Assembly (NCBI GenBank): GCA_024760905.1
Contig: CM045751.1
Span: forward strand, 13,638,501 to 13,702,500
Length of the DNA stretch: 64,000 bases
Direction of reading: 5' to 3'
Source: Plotosus lineatus
Lineage: Eukaryota; Chordata; Actinopteri; Siluriformes; Plotosidae
The notes beneath the pieces are model-generated. The model saw only the letters and a program-made list of their open reading frames with translations. It was not told where the DNA came from and made no database searches. Shown one piece after another: positions 1 to 10,570 of this stretch; position 1 is the stretch's first letter; each line of letters opens with the position of its first letter. Both the position numbers and the translations under genes were made by a program.

Positions 1-1071
1 AGCAGCAACAACAGCAGCAATCAATAATGTATCACCAAGCAAAAGACCTAATTTCTATTCAGTCTGGTTTTCTTCAGCAAGCAACCCCTCATTCTACTTC
101 CCCTATGTTTCACACCTCAAACACCTTGACTGAGGCCCAGGCCCCACAAGAGTCTTTATTTCAATCTCAAAAGGCTTCACCCACTCAAGAGCAAGTCCAA
201 GCCTCCCTTTACCAGAACAGCATGAACGTTCTTGATGGGTCCAACATGAATACAGAACCTCAGAATTCTGCAGCGAGTATGTTTCTCTCACAGAATTCCT
301 TACCTGGTCAAATTGCAGGAAATAACAACCCATCCCAGCAAATTGCTTTCCTCAACTCTTTGCAGACATCTGGCCTTGAGCCACAATCTGTATTCCAAGC
401 CACAAGCCAGCTCGCCTCTATTCAGCAGTCCACGCCCATGGAACAGCAGTCCCCCCAACAGGCCTCACAATCTCCACCAGGTTCTGTGTTTCAGAGCATC
501 CAACAATCTCCAAATAATAAGCACCAAGCTGGGCTGCTCTATAACTCTCTGAGCTCAGGAATGTCTCCAGAGCAGGCGTCATCTAACCTTATGTTCACTG
601 GTCAACCTCAGATGCCTTCAATGAATACCACAAGCCTAATTTCTCCAGAACAGCAGAACCAATCTTTGTCCTATTCCCAGAACAGCATGATTGCCGTCAG
701 GCAGGAAGTGCGGTCTGAGCCCATGTCTTTCCAAGACCAGAGTACTGTTGTGGATAATCCGTCTGTGACAAAGCAACAGCTGTTCCAGGATCAACAGCCA
801 ATGCATCTTGCACCAAGTTCAGGTCCTGGCTCTCAGCCTTCTGTGAATCTCTTTATGGCCCAGTCTGACATGCCAATAATGCCTCATGCATCACAGCATG
901 CCCCACAGGAGGTGCTTTTTGCTGCACAGAGCACTGTGGCTGGACTTCCGACCACCACCTCATCACCAGTAAAGCAGCCAGGATCCATGTTCCAGACCAC
1001 TGTGAATGGAAGCCTCAGCCAGCCCAACCAGAACCAGCAACCTAACCTCTTCCTTTATGAAATGCATAATG
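1..1071 (+). CDS. nfat5: nfat5, large glutamine-rich C-terminal exon (partial)
   Basis: NFAT5 (TonEBP) is the nuclear Rel-family activator of osmoprotective genes under hypertonic stress. This exon encodes part of its low-complexity transactivation region: the window opens in a glutamine run (first complete codon at base 3) and continues for about 356 residues rich in Gln, Ser, Pro, Asn and Met, with recurring SLFQSQ, SMFLSQNS and NLFL-type motifs. The DNA-binding Rel domain lies upstream of the window. The exon ends at 1071 before GTAAGC with one base of a split codon; joining to 3744 restores Glu and continues in frame. The assignment rests on composition plus the distinctive C-terminal tail in the next exon. 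Opposite-frame ORFs here are shadows. Confidence 0.9.
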
Positions 1072-2177
1072 GTAAGCATAATAAATCCATGTAGTCTGCC
1101 ATAAATTAACTACTGTACTCTAAGAATAAAGTCCAGCACACATGGAAGATGAGTTTCCTATGTTGAAGATTCAGGAGACTCGAGTTTCCTGAATTGGAGA
1201 TTCTGTTGCTAAACAATGAATATCCTGAATCATGTTTACCTGCCCACAAGCAACTCCAGTTGCTCATTTTTGTGTTTTAAAGGTGACACAAGGCAGTCAC
1301 ATGATTGAAAACAGATAATGACCGTGTGCAAGTCCAAGGCAATGGTTAGGCTAATATTATACTTCCTGGCATGAAGATACCACCAACATAGTGTTACAGT
1401 AAATAGCAAAATGTGGAAAAACTGTGGTTGATATGGCGGGACAGGCTGGGTATATAGTCACTTGTTGAGGGCACTGCGGTTCAGAGACCACGACATGATG
1501 CATCTTTATCACCATGTAAACAAATGGAAGTTGTTTTCAAGCAGAACCCCCCATTTTGTAGAGATATTCATATGATTTGGATCTTGGCACTAATTGGATC
1601 GTGCTGATCTAGTCGAGGAACTGAATATCTGTTTGGCCAGAATTGGATATGAGGAAATTCAGTTGCGGGCAACTTAATAACATACCAAAACAACTGCCAA
1701 CAAGATATCCAGTTCCTCATCCCCACACACAGGACATTTTTCAGGATATTTATTCATCACCAACAGATCTCCAGTTTCACGTAACTTGCATCTCCTGTAT
1801 ACTGTATAGGGTTTGAAGGGAAATCAAACTCAAACTTAATAAAAACTTACATACATTGTATACGATTTTGCACATCAAAATGCACTGTTGTTATTGTCAG
1901 CTTTTTTGTGAAGAAGCAAAAAAATAAAAAGTAGTAAATTCACACACTGGAGGCTGTCGTTGTGATCCACGTTTATTTGACAGTATATAGAAGAGTAAAT
2001 TGCATATGAATAAACGATGCAACTTTTCCATTTATGAACCGATGTTTGTCTGATGTATTATGTGGAGATGTGCCTACTTTATTTTATTCAGAAGTTCAAT
2101 ATTTTATCGCTGATTTGTCAGGTTAATATCAGTCCACTGTTATTTTTGCAATTATTTTGCTTCAAATAAACTTATGA

Positions 2178-2360
2178 GGAGCAGTGGTGGCCCAGTGGTA
2201 GGCTGCTGGATTACTGATCCTACTATCAGGGGTTCAAGCTATCAGTGTGTTTCTGCCCTCCGATGGCCTGGTGAGCTGTTCAGGATGTATTTTTCCTCCG
2301 CCCGGAGTAAGCTGAGATGGGCGCCTAATTAGGAATAAGCGGTTCAGAAAATGAATGATT
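2178..2360 (+). repeat. tRNA-derived SINE with LINE2-like tail
   Basis: The 5' part has a tRNA-like pol III promoter (A-box-like GTGGCCCAGTGGTAGGCTGC, B-box-like GGGGTTCAAGC). The 3' part is a LINE2-like tail (CGATGGCCTGGTGAGCTG through AATTAGGAATAAGCGGTTCA) ending in an ATGAATGA repeat. The same tail recurs at about 12200, 35520 and, reversed, at 56570 and 58360. No clean target duplication is seen. Confidence 0.7.
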
Positions 2361-2882
2361 GGTACACTGAAGAATCCGTACTCTAGTCTCACAATTTAGC
2401 AGACTTACGAGAGTGAAAAGGTTATTTTTCAAACTGGCTAATGTAAACTGTTAAACAGATTTTAGCAAATTTCACATAAAAACCACCCGATCATGAACAT
2501 ATGCATGGGACTTAGGTGTCTATTCTATAGAAGTACTGTACTGTATGTGTTTTTTTGCTGTTCTGAGCCTCTCTGTTTTACTTTCTTTTCCAAAACTGAC
2601 TCTTTGCACGACCGCACAAGAATTTCCTGTGTGTAAAAGCTCAAATGGCAATAAAGAGACTTTGACTTGATATGCATATGCTCATGTGTAACAGGAAGGC
2701 TTGTCTTTCAGTTTACTTTAAAGTGGATATTTTGTTGTTATAAATTTTTAATTAACAATCTGTGGGGGGTTCATGATGGTTCAGTGGTTAGAACTGTTGC
2801 CTCAGAGCGAGCTGGTCCTGAGTATGAACCTCAGAGCCAGTTGAAGTGTTTCTGTGTGGAGTTTGCTTTCACGTGCTTGCAT

Positions 2883-3062
2883 AGGTTCATCAGTTCATTT
2901 TCTGTAACCGCTTAATCCTAATTAGGGTTACGGGGAAGCTGGCGCCCATCCCAGTTGACTCTGGGCGAGGGCAGAGTACACCCTGGACAGCTTTCCAGGC
3001 CATCGCAGGGCGGAAACACGGAAACACGCTGACGGCTTTGCAGCCTACTCTTATCGAAAGTC
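2883..3062 (-). repeat. SINE inserted antisense inside another SINE
   Basis: Reads on the minus strand as the family seen at 35388-35633: the body (AGTAGGCTGCAAAGCCGTC) then the LINE2-like tail (ATTAGGATTAAGCGGTTACA). The flanking 8-bp GCTTGCAT duplication marks insertion into the older SINE. Confidence 0.65.
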
Positions 3063-3147
3063 GCTTGCATCGGTTTCACCTGCATATACTGGTGTCCTCA
3101 TGCAGTCTAAGGTCATGCATGCTCATTAGATCAACTGGCTACTCTAA

Positions 3148-3149
<2 letters not shown>

Positions 3150-3201
<52 letters not shown>

Positions 3202-3210
3202 GTGTGTGTT
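3150..3210. repeat. (TG)n microsatellite
   Basis: About 60 bp of near-pure TG with two TGTT interruptions at its 3' end, inside a SINE body. Confidence 0.95.
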
Positions 3211-3743
3211 GTGATAGACTACCTGCACATCACCTGTTCAGGGTGACCCTGCTTCTCACCCAAAGGCCCCAAATAGCACCTAAATAGCTTCCTTGTAACC
3301 CTAACAGATAAGTGGTATGAATGTTCAAAAGAAAAAAAATCTGCACTCTTTTGACCTTCTCATAAGAACATTTTTAATTGACTATCCTTTTTTTAAAACC
3401 TTAAAGTATTCCAGAATCAAGGAGATCTGACCATATTGTTCTATTTGGCATATTTGAATTACAAAAATAAGTTTTGGAGAAGATTATAATTATAGTAAAT
3501 ATGGTTAACTTTTTAAGAGATTAATGTAGTTGGTTATTTTCTAAGATCTATAAACACGCATCATTAGTTTGTCATACTGTTGCATTCAGAAATATTAATT
3601 GGTTTCGTCATTTCACTGGATTTTCAGACGTGTAACATGAGATAGGGTAGCACAACAGAGCTTAAAAATCTATGACTTCTTCATGGCCTAAACATATATG
3701 CTAGGCATTAAAGTTCTTGTTTTTTTTTCTCTCTCTGTTGTAG

Positions 3744-3973
3744 AGTGCGGTCAGATAATAAACTCCCAAGCAAATACACTCTCAAACCAGATCATTGCCA
3801 TTAACCACAACCAGAGAGAGAGTGAAGGTGCGATTCGTTCCTTACTCAACTCATCAATGAGCGAATCTGTAAATGTACAGAATCCACTCACCACCTCGCA
3901 AAACATGGAAAAGATTGATGACCTCCTTGTGAGCCTTCAGGAGCAAAACAACAGTCTCTCTCGCTCATTCTAG
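3744..3973 (+). CDS. nfat5: nfat5, last coding exon
   Basis: The split codon (G from 1071 plus AG) gives Glu; the exon then encodes 75 residues beginning CGQIINSQANTLSNQIIAIN and ending with MEKIDDLLVSLQEQNN and SLSRSF before TAG at 3971-3973. This conserved C-terminal tail is the strongest evidence that the gene is nfat5. The acceptor is a strong CT-rich tract ending TTGTAG. The exon itself runs on to 3992, where AG|GTAAGT forms a donor, so the stop lies 19 nt upstream of an exon junction. Confidence 0.92.
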
Positions 3974-3992
3974 GACCTTATGAACGATACAG

Positions 3993-4082
3993 GTAAGTTA
4001 TTAGAAAAGGAATACTGATCAATATTTTGTTAGAGAATAGCATTAAATGATTATACCTACTTTTATTTCTCTTTTTACACAG
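3993..4082 (+). other. nfat5: short intron in the nfat5 3' UTR
   Basis: Consensus donor CAG|GTAAGT at 3993 and acceptor TTTCTCTTTTTACACAG ending at 4082 define a 90-bp intron after the stop codon. The distance from stop to junction (19 nt) is below the roughly 50-nt threshold for nonsense-mediated decay, so splicing here should be tolerated. The call is inferred from the splice signals. Confidence 0.65.
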
Positions 4083-6300
4083 AAAATAGTGAGGAAATCA
4101 CGAGAACCATGACGCTGTGATGATGTCACGAGAACCATGATGCTGTGTGAATTTACACTTTTATTATTGGCAAGTAGAAACACGAATGTTTTGGAGCTTG
4201 TGGTGCTCGTCTTTCATAGCTTATCTTATAAAAGAAGCACTTTTTATCAGTTTTTTTTCTCCCAATGTAGTTGCATTAGTATCAAATTACACAAATATTT
4301 CTGTGTACAATGGTGACCTGATGCACTCTTTGTATATGAAAAACCTTGTCCATGAGTCACATTATAAAAATAATTGCTTAGAAAAGGAGAAAATGTTGAA
4401 CAGTTTTGAGTGTTTTGCCCCAATAGCACTTGTGTATTTTATTTGTTTTTAGTGTCTACTAAATTGCTATCATCAGTAATTTCTTATTTTCTTGTTACGT
4501 TTAAATGATGGCTCTCTTCATACTTACAAACATGTCTGAAAACAACACATCGATTTTTGCATTGCTGAAAAATCCATATATTTGCTACTTTAGATATTCT
4601 AACATATCTCAGTAAATCCTGCTGTGTGCTGGATTTGATTGTTTATTAGCGTCTGGAACGCTGATAATAAGCAGTAAAATTTTATTACCCTGTTCATTAC
4701 CAACAAGGTTTTATGGTGTTCTTTTCCTTTTTCCTTTATGAAGTTCTCGCCACAATCAAAAGGACACAGCATTTATTACACATTTAACCTTGTAATCCTT
4801 GTAAATACAACTTTTACAACAGAATATTATCATTCAGGGTAGCAAAGGATCAGTTAAGGCCTCAACCGCAGGTCTTTGGTGAAATCAACAGCTTTCACAA
4901 TATGGAAAAACCTGGCCAGTTTTATGGCTCTGAGGGTTGATGATGGAAAAAAGGCTGCTATCTCATGAATGAAGGGCGATTATCGTGCAAGTTTACTGCC
5001 AAGCTTGTTCTAAAGCTGCCAGTTTTTTAAAAAATGATAGGTAACCAGTGAGTCAGAAGGCAGAGTGTTTTCTTTTTTTTTTTTCTTTTTTTCATACATT
5101 ACAAGGGCCCCGCTCTGTGTAATATTAAAAGGAATAGCTCATTTGAGCTTTTACTGATATAATTACCATCAAATTGCTTCTTTTTAGGACTTCCTATTGC
5201 TAGTTTTGAATAGTGACTATTCAGACCTCTGTTTTGGTAGAGGAATGATCTTTTAGATCTTTAAAGGAGCCCTGTGTTAGGGGAAGAGCTGTGAACTTAA
5301 CCTGGAGAAAATGCTGTCTGTGATTGGCCTTCATCTCTGTACAGGACACATTTTTCAATTTATTGTTCATTTTTGTCATTAAATATTTATGTGGGTATAT
5401 AACCATATTTTCTTTTTTGGCAGATTTTGAAAACTTGTATCTTTATATAATTTATATTTCCAAAAAAATCAAGTGTGAGAAAAACAATGGCTTCTTTTGA
5501 ACTTGTTTCAAAAAAATCTTTATAAGTGACTGTTTATCTATATGTGACAATTGATCATGAATAATGTAATTATTTGTATGGTTTCAAAGTTTATTTCCAA
5601 TTTTCTAATTATTTGTAGATTCTGACTTTTTCTCCATTTTAATCTGATTTAACTGCTGTATGAGAAAGGAAATGATATTGTGAGACTTGTGTTTTTTTTT
5701 GTTTTTTTTTTTAAGGAAATGTAACATTTATGACCTCATTAAACTTTGGACCAATCCCACCTTTTCTTCAACTATCTATCGATCTATCTGTCTATCTATT
5801 AATTTACCTAGTATAGATTAATATGTACTGAAAAGCTTTATTCAGAATATTTTCAGTTCAGATTTCACTTCAAGCAGCTATACATTTATGTATTTCCTTA
5901 TGTATTCAACTTTCCTTTTAACAGTTTTATATTGTTTTGTTGTTGTTTTTGGATTTCTTCTTTTACTTTCCAAAAGTCATTGTAATATTGTGGTTGTGTG
6001 TTACTGTTGAAGGGGAAGAGCCCAGAAATAGCGATCAGTTGTCAAAATGTCCTGGCTCCCACAGTGTCAGTGCAACTTGTATGATATAAAATGGTTTATT
6101 CATAGTTATCTACATGTGCTGTGTACTTGAAAGCCAATTCAGTCTGTGTTGGAGGAAATCTGGAAACACTTTTTATTTACTTTAAAGAATACAGTCTATA
6201 TAAATATTTTATGCATTTATTTTCCATCATTTATGTATTTGTCTTGTATCATTTTGTGTACGCTAGATTATTATCAATAAACCTTATTGATAAAATTGAT
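4083..6300 (+). other. nfat5: nfat5 3' UTR (approximate end)
   Basis: AT-rich sequence without a credible gene; small ORFs such as 4147-4452 have no recognisable content. A 28-bp imperfect tandem duplication lies at 4098-4150. Possible poly(A) signals include ATTAAA near 5737 and AATAAA at 6276-6281; I place the end near 6300 because repeats begin there. The end is a guess without transcript data. Confidence 0.5.
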
Positions 6301-6500
6301 TGTTTGCTGTAGTGGATGGGCAGCTAGATGGATGGATGGGTGTGTGGAGAGAAAAATGTGTATGTGTGTGGGGGAGGGTGTCTGGGTTTCCCCTCCGAGA
6401 CCTGTTCCCTTTGTGACCCAGCCACACATGAGTGGGGGAAGATGGATGGATAAATAAATAGGCAAATCTCTGGATGGGTGGGTGGATAGATCCCCGGCAA
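6300..6500. repeat. TGGA-rich simple repeat
   Basis: Degenerate TGGATGG/TGGGTG motifs recur across about 200 bp, as in a decayed minisatellite. No gene is seen between here and 6810. Confidence 0.6.
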
Positions 6501-6810
6501 AACTGAAGAGTGTCACCAGAAAGAGGAATGACTTGGTTTTCCTCTTAGCATTGTAAAAATATATTCAAATGTTGAACCCACCTGCTAAACCATTCGAGAG
6601 ATAAATAATCTTACATGGTGCTCCTTTCAATGAAGTTTGCCTATGGAATGGTCTGACATTGAAATAATAGCTGCACTGCTGTCATAAAAAATAATTTGCA
6701 CCTGTTGACCAATCAGAATTGAGAATTCAAGTTTGCTGTGGTGTAAAATTCTATGTTAATGACAATGGCTGAACAAAAATACTTGAGAGTTAAGCAAACT
6801 GGATCTAGAG

Positions 6811-7073
6811 CCGTGTTTCTCAATTATTTTCTGTGATGCTCCCAAGAGGATGAAAAAAAAAACATTTCATACTCCCCCCCGAAGCCCCGCGTGTGACTAT
6901 AAATAGTGTTTCCTGCACTTCATATCGTTTGCTCGGTGCTTTTTCCCTACACCATAGGGAACACAGTGAGAGTGCCACTGTTACCTAGTGTAATTGTGCA
7001 TCCTCTACAGTAGGTGGCAGTGGCGCTACACCCCCGGCATTACACTGTGCGTCTCACTATTTGAGAAGCGCTG
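6811..7073 (-). mobile_element. hAT-type MITE with 8-bp target duplication
   Basis: The ends are CCGTGTTTCTCAATTATTTT and TTGAGAAGCGCTG, imperfect terminal inverted repeats. Flanks ATCTAGAG (6803-6810) and ATCTCGAG (7074-7081) are an 8-bp target duplication with one mismatch, as expected of hAT. The interior shares motifs (TGCACTTCATATCGTTTGC, GGTGGCAGTGGCGCTA) with the larger relative at 54478-55446 in opposite orientation. No coding capacity. Confidence 0.75.
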
Positions 7074-7288
7074 ATCTCGAGAGAAGTCGGTGATGATCAA
7101 ACTTGAATTGACTTTGAGAAATAAATATTTTATTGGGCAAAATTCAAACATGGCACTGCAAGGCTGTTTTAGGGGTACAGTATCAGCTGCCACTTGTAAC
7201 GTTGTAGGGTATTTTACATTGACGATGAGATTAGCGGTAAGAGATTTGCTTTAATATTTTTTCGTTATTATCATTTAATCATCTAGAG

Positions 7289-7808
7289 CAGTGGTCCCCA
7301 ACCTCCGGGTCGCAGACCGGTACTGGTCCGTGGGTCAATTGGTACCGGGCCGCACAAGAAATAATTATTTATTTGTTTTATTTATTATCTGCGTCTGAAC
7401 AATTTTTTATTATTGAAAAAACTTTTATTTTGAAAATGACGGATTCTCTCTGTTACATGTCGGTCATTTGAGCGCTAAAATGTAACCCCCAAGGGGACGG
7501 CACATGAACAGAGGCGAGTTGGACATGTTTCGAACAATAGCGGGGATTTCGGATGAGACTGAGCCTGAGCCTTCATTCTCCCAGCTGGTGCACCATCACC
7601 TGTGGGTTTTGTGTTTTTTTTTAAGAAGAGTTCGAGCTAGATTAAAAGTGTAACGCTTAATCCTGATTAGGGAGGCTGGCGCACATTTCAGTCGACTCTG
7701 GGCAAGGGTATTGTATTTACAATATAAACAAGCTACCCCCTTCCCGGGCCGCGGTAAAATTGTCAATCGTTGACCGGTCCGCGGTGATAAAAAGGTTGGG
7801 GACCACTG
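7289..7808 (+). mobile_element. hAT-type non-autonomous element, exact 8-bp target duplication
   Basis: The left end CAGTGGTCCCCAACC mirrors the right end GGTTGGGGACCACTG. The flanks are identical, ATCTAGAG at 7281-7288 and 7809-7816. About 60 bp of antisense SINE tail (around 7650-7713) is inserted near the right end. A second copy of the family lies at 28465-28974. No intact transposase. Confidence 0.85.
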
Positions 7809-8261
7809 ATCTAGAGGATGTGTTGCCACCTTCAAATGGGCTGGAGTAAGATTGCACTTCCATTTATTAATAGAAACCTTAATCTTTCTTTCTTTTCATT
7901 AGTACTCTGAATGAAATCTTTAAGCTGGAAAACACACTGTCAAGTCAATCACCAGACACCAGACACCCATGTACTCATACATGACTTTCCACCCTGGGGC
8001 AATTTGGCATAGCCAATAATACACTTATTAGCACGTTGTTGGGATGTTGCAAAACCATCCACAGGCAGTTTCTATAGAGTAATATTGACCGTGCATTATA
8101 GTAGGTCTTGCATATCGTCACCTCCATAAATATTGGAACAGCAAGGCCTTTCCTGATGTTTTTTTTTCCTGTACACTATATACATTTTGGGTTTGAAATT
8201 TAATTGGAAAAAGTGAGATGATGGATCATTTTTAGCTTTGTGCATGTCTTTTACTTGGAGG

Positions 8262-8387
8262 GAGGGGGGGGGGACTGGAAACCCACACAGGCATGGGAAG
8301 AACATGGAAACTCCACAAAGAAACGTACTCGCCGAGCTCAAACTCAGGACCTTCTTGCTATAAGGTGAGGTACTAACCACTATGCCA
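8262..8387 (-). repeat. SINE head, antisense
   Basis: On the minus strand this reads as the tRNA-like head GGCATAGTGGTTAGTACCTC followed by AGCAAGAAGGTCCTGAGTTT and TGTGGAGTTTCCATGTTCTT, the same 5' half as the SINEs at 9490 and 11966. Confidence 0.7.
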
Positions 8388-8640
8388 GTGGTCTCCAACC
8401 TTTTTTGCACTAGGGACCACTTTTATGAATGAAAATGTTTCCACGGACAGATTAGAGTCTCCTCCGTAGTCTTGTTTTGGTGGCTGTCGCCGCAGAAAAC
8501 CCCGCCTCACAAAGATATGTGGTTGGAAATGGAAGAAGGGCTTTCAGTGCTTCTGTGGCAATGTCAAAAACAGTCAAAAACAGTTCTGGGTTTCACTTGT
8601 GATGACTGGATTTGTTGTTCAAACAGGATAAACTGTCATG
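8388..8640 (+). mobile_element. hAT-like fragment
   Basis: Starts CAGTGGTCTCCAACCTTTTT and continues GGGACCACTTTTATGAATG, similar to the left ends of hAT elements such as 7289. I could not find a matching right end, so this is a truncated or fragmentary copy and its 3' limit is approximate. Confidence 0.4.
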
Positions 8641-9650
8641 ACAGAGAGATGATTGTGTGAAAAAAGCAAACTATTTTGTAGCTGAGAAAGGAAGGACAGT
8701 TAACTGAACACATTAAACAAGCATAGGGTATAGCCAATTCAGCAAACTGGAATATCCTGAAGAATAAAGAAGCCACTGAAATACTAATAGCCAGATATTA
8801 ACCAGACCAGAGAAGGAGAAAAGCAGTAGTTGATGATGTAAACATTGTGAAATCTGTGAAAACCCACCAAGAATAACAATTTGTGACATCACCAAGAGCC
8901 TCTCCACAGGGCAGGGGTTGAGGGTACAACAGTCATCTGTTTAAACAAGACTTGGACATGCAAACCACAGATTATGAATCAGAAGGCCAGACTGGAATAA
9001 ACAGAGTTACAGATGAGCCACAAAACGTCAACCCAAAAACCAAAGAGATGGTGTGGAGAATGTAGAAATCTGTTTATGATCAAAAAAATATATGATCTCA
9101 TCAGTAAAGCATGATGGTTGTTGTGCCTTTACTTGGGTTGTGAATCCACAACGAATGATTGTTAATATTGTAACTCATGACTGTTTCTGTCAGCCAATTT
9201 AGAATTAGAATTACATCATCTTATCAAATATTTATTTTTTAAAAAGTGGAATATTTTAGACTGGCCAAGTAAATGATCTGATCTTAACCAAATTGACCAT
9301 TCACCAATGAAAACCTTCATTCAACATCTGAAAGAAACTGCATTACCAGCATAGAAACGTGTTCCAAAACATGATAGTGTGTCATCATGACCTGGCCAGA
9401 CCTACAGTTAATACAAGCAGGTGATATCCACCTTATCATTAAAGGTCATTTAGTTTTAACATTATCTGCTCCAATATTGGTGGTGCGATATTAAAGTGGT
9501 TAGCACTTCTGCCTTCCAGCAAGAAGGTCCCAAGTTTGAGCTTGGAGAGGGGATTTCTTGAAGAAGTTTCTATCTTCTCCCCATGCCTGTATAGGTTTCT
9601 TCTGGATACTCCAGTTTCTTCCCAAGTCCAAAGACATGCACATGAGGCTA

Positions 9651-9913
9651 CTTCTTCTTCTTTTCCTTTTGGCTGTTCCCTTTACCACAGTTCGCCACAG
9701 CACGCCAGCGACCTTCATGTCCTCCTTCACCACATCCATAAATCTTCTCTTTGGTCTTCCTCTAGGCCTTTTGCCTGGCAGTTCCAACCTCAGCACCCTA
9801 CTACCAATATATTCACTATCCCTCCTCTGTACATGTCCAAACCATCTCAATCTAACCTCTCTGACTGTCTCCAATACCGCTAACATGTGCTGTCTCTCTG
9901 ATGTATTCATTTC
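9651..9913 (-). mobile_element. 5'-truncated RTE-clade LINE, 3' end
   Basis: Minus-strand coding gives the C-terminal block of the RTE polyprotein (RLRWFGHVQRRDSEYIGSRV and RRFMDVVKEDMKVAGV), followed by the family 3' terminus and a GAA-rich tail. Flanked by CATGAGGCTA at 9641-9650 and 9914-9923, a target duplication. Truncated and non-functional. Confidence 0.85.
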
Positions 9914-9926
9914 CATGAGGCTAATT

Positions 9927-10249
9927 GTCTTCCTTTCGGCTTTTTCCCTTTTATTCAGGAGTCGCCACAGCGACTCATCACACAGAATCCTCTGATTCGC
10001 ATATTTGATTTGGCAGAGGTTTTTACGTCGGATGCCCTTCCTGTCACAACCCTTTTAGCAAGGGACAGAAACACGCTGACGACTTTGCAGCCTACTCTTT
10101 ACGAATGTCAGCAATGGTTCTTTTACATGCCTCACACCATAGACCATGGGGGCGGGGACAGTGACAACCTTGTGGAGAGTGGGACTCGAACCCCCAACCT
10201 TTGGATCAGCGATCCAGCGCCCTATACCACTAGACCACCACTGCCCCTG
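9927..10249 (-). repeat. composite SINE (tRNA head, RTE-like tail), 13-bp target duplication
   Basis: On the minus strand: a tRNA-like head (A box near GTGGTCTAGTGGTATAGGGC, B box GGGGGTTCGAGTCCCAC), a middle part matching the RTE 5' leader (AGGAAGGGCATCCGACGTAA, TGCCAAATCAAATATGCGAA), then the RTE 3' terminus (TGTGGCGACTCCTGAAT, AAGCCGAAAGGAA). Identical CATGAGGCTAATT flanks at 9914-9926 and 10250-10262. Intact ends and duplication suggest a fairly young insertion. Confidence 0.85.
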
Positions 10250-10570
10250 CATGAGGCTAATTAACTGTTCTATATTGCCCGTAGGTGTGAATGACTGTGA
10301 ATGGTTGTGTTAGCCCTACAATGGTCTGACAAGCTGTTGGATGGTGTACCCTGCTCCCTGTGATCCAAGTAGGACTAAGCTATTGAGCAAATGAGTGAAT
10401 AAATGGCATAAAAGATGTTCACTGGACTAGTTTTTTCTTTTAAAAAATGAAACGTAAATTAAAAGAAAACAAAATTAATGAACACAGTCATGTTTCAGCC
10501 TCTTTGGACCCTTGTCAAGAGTATTTTCGAACAATTTGTAAAGCACACTTAGTATTGTAGATCATGATCC

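Larger units (their letters stand above)
2767..3321 (+). repeat. SINE interrupted by an antisense SINE and a TG expansion
   Basis: A tRNA-headed SINE starts near 2767 and continues after 3063. It is split by an antisense element at 2883-3062, flanked by the direct repeat GCTTGCAT (2875-2882 and 3063-3070). The distal part contains the (TG)n tract where related copies have TAGGTGTGAATGTGAGTG, so the microsatellite grew inside the SINE body. Confidence 0.65.
1072..3743 (+). other. nfat5: nfat5 intron
   Basis: GTAAGC donor at 1072 and a pyrimidine-rich acceptor ending TAG at 3741-3743. The intron is AT-rich and carries two SINE-derived blocks and a TG microsatellite, listed separately. I see nothing else recognisable in 1072-2177 or 3322-3743. 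Confidence 0.85.
8113..9487 (+). mobile_element. degenerate Tc1-like element
   Basis: The left end (CACCTCCATAAATATTGGAA) and the reverse complement of the right end (CACCACCAATATTGGAGCAG) are imperfect inverted repeats. Around 9250-9350 a decayed reading frame resembles the Tc1 block before the last catalytic acid (a DWPSxSSDLN-like stretch). The left part was later hit by a SINE and a hAT-like fragment. Family assignment is tentative because the coding region is badly mutated. Confidence 0.55.
9490..10405 (+). repeat. older SINE split by two later insertions
   Basis: SINE body reading AGCAAGAAGGTCCCAAGTTT, TCTTCCCAAGTCCAAAGACA up to 9650, resuming at 10250 with ATGAGGCTAATTAACTG, GTGTGAATGACTGTGAATGG and a decayed CAATGGTCTGACAAGCTG tail. 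Everything between is an RTE fragment plus a younger SINE, each bounded by copies of this SINE's own CATGAGGCTA sequence. Confidence 0.7.

Noticed and set aside
3150..3210. CRISPR-like or regulatory array
   Set aside because: Simple microsatellite in a vertebrate genome; no spacers.
4147..4452. 101-codon ORF after nfat5
   Set aside because: Lies in the 3' UTR, AT-rich, no recognisable motif.
9927..10249. Possible tRNA gene on the minus strand
   Set aside because: The A and B boxes belong to a SINE head; no complete tRNA cloverleaf or anticodon arm of a functional tRNA could be drawn.
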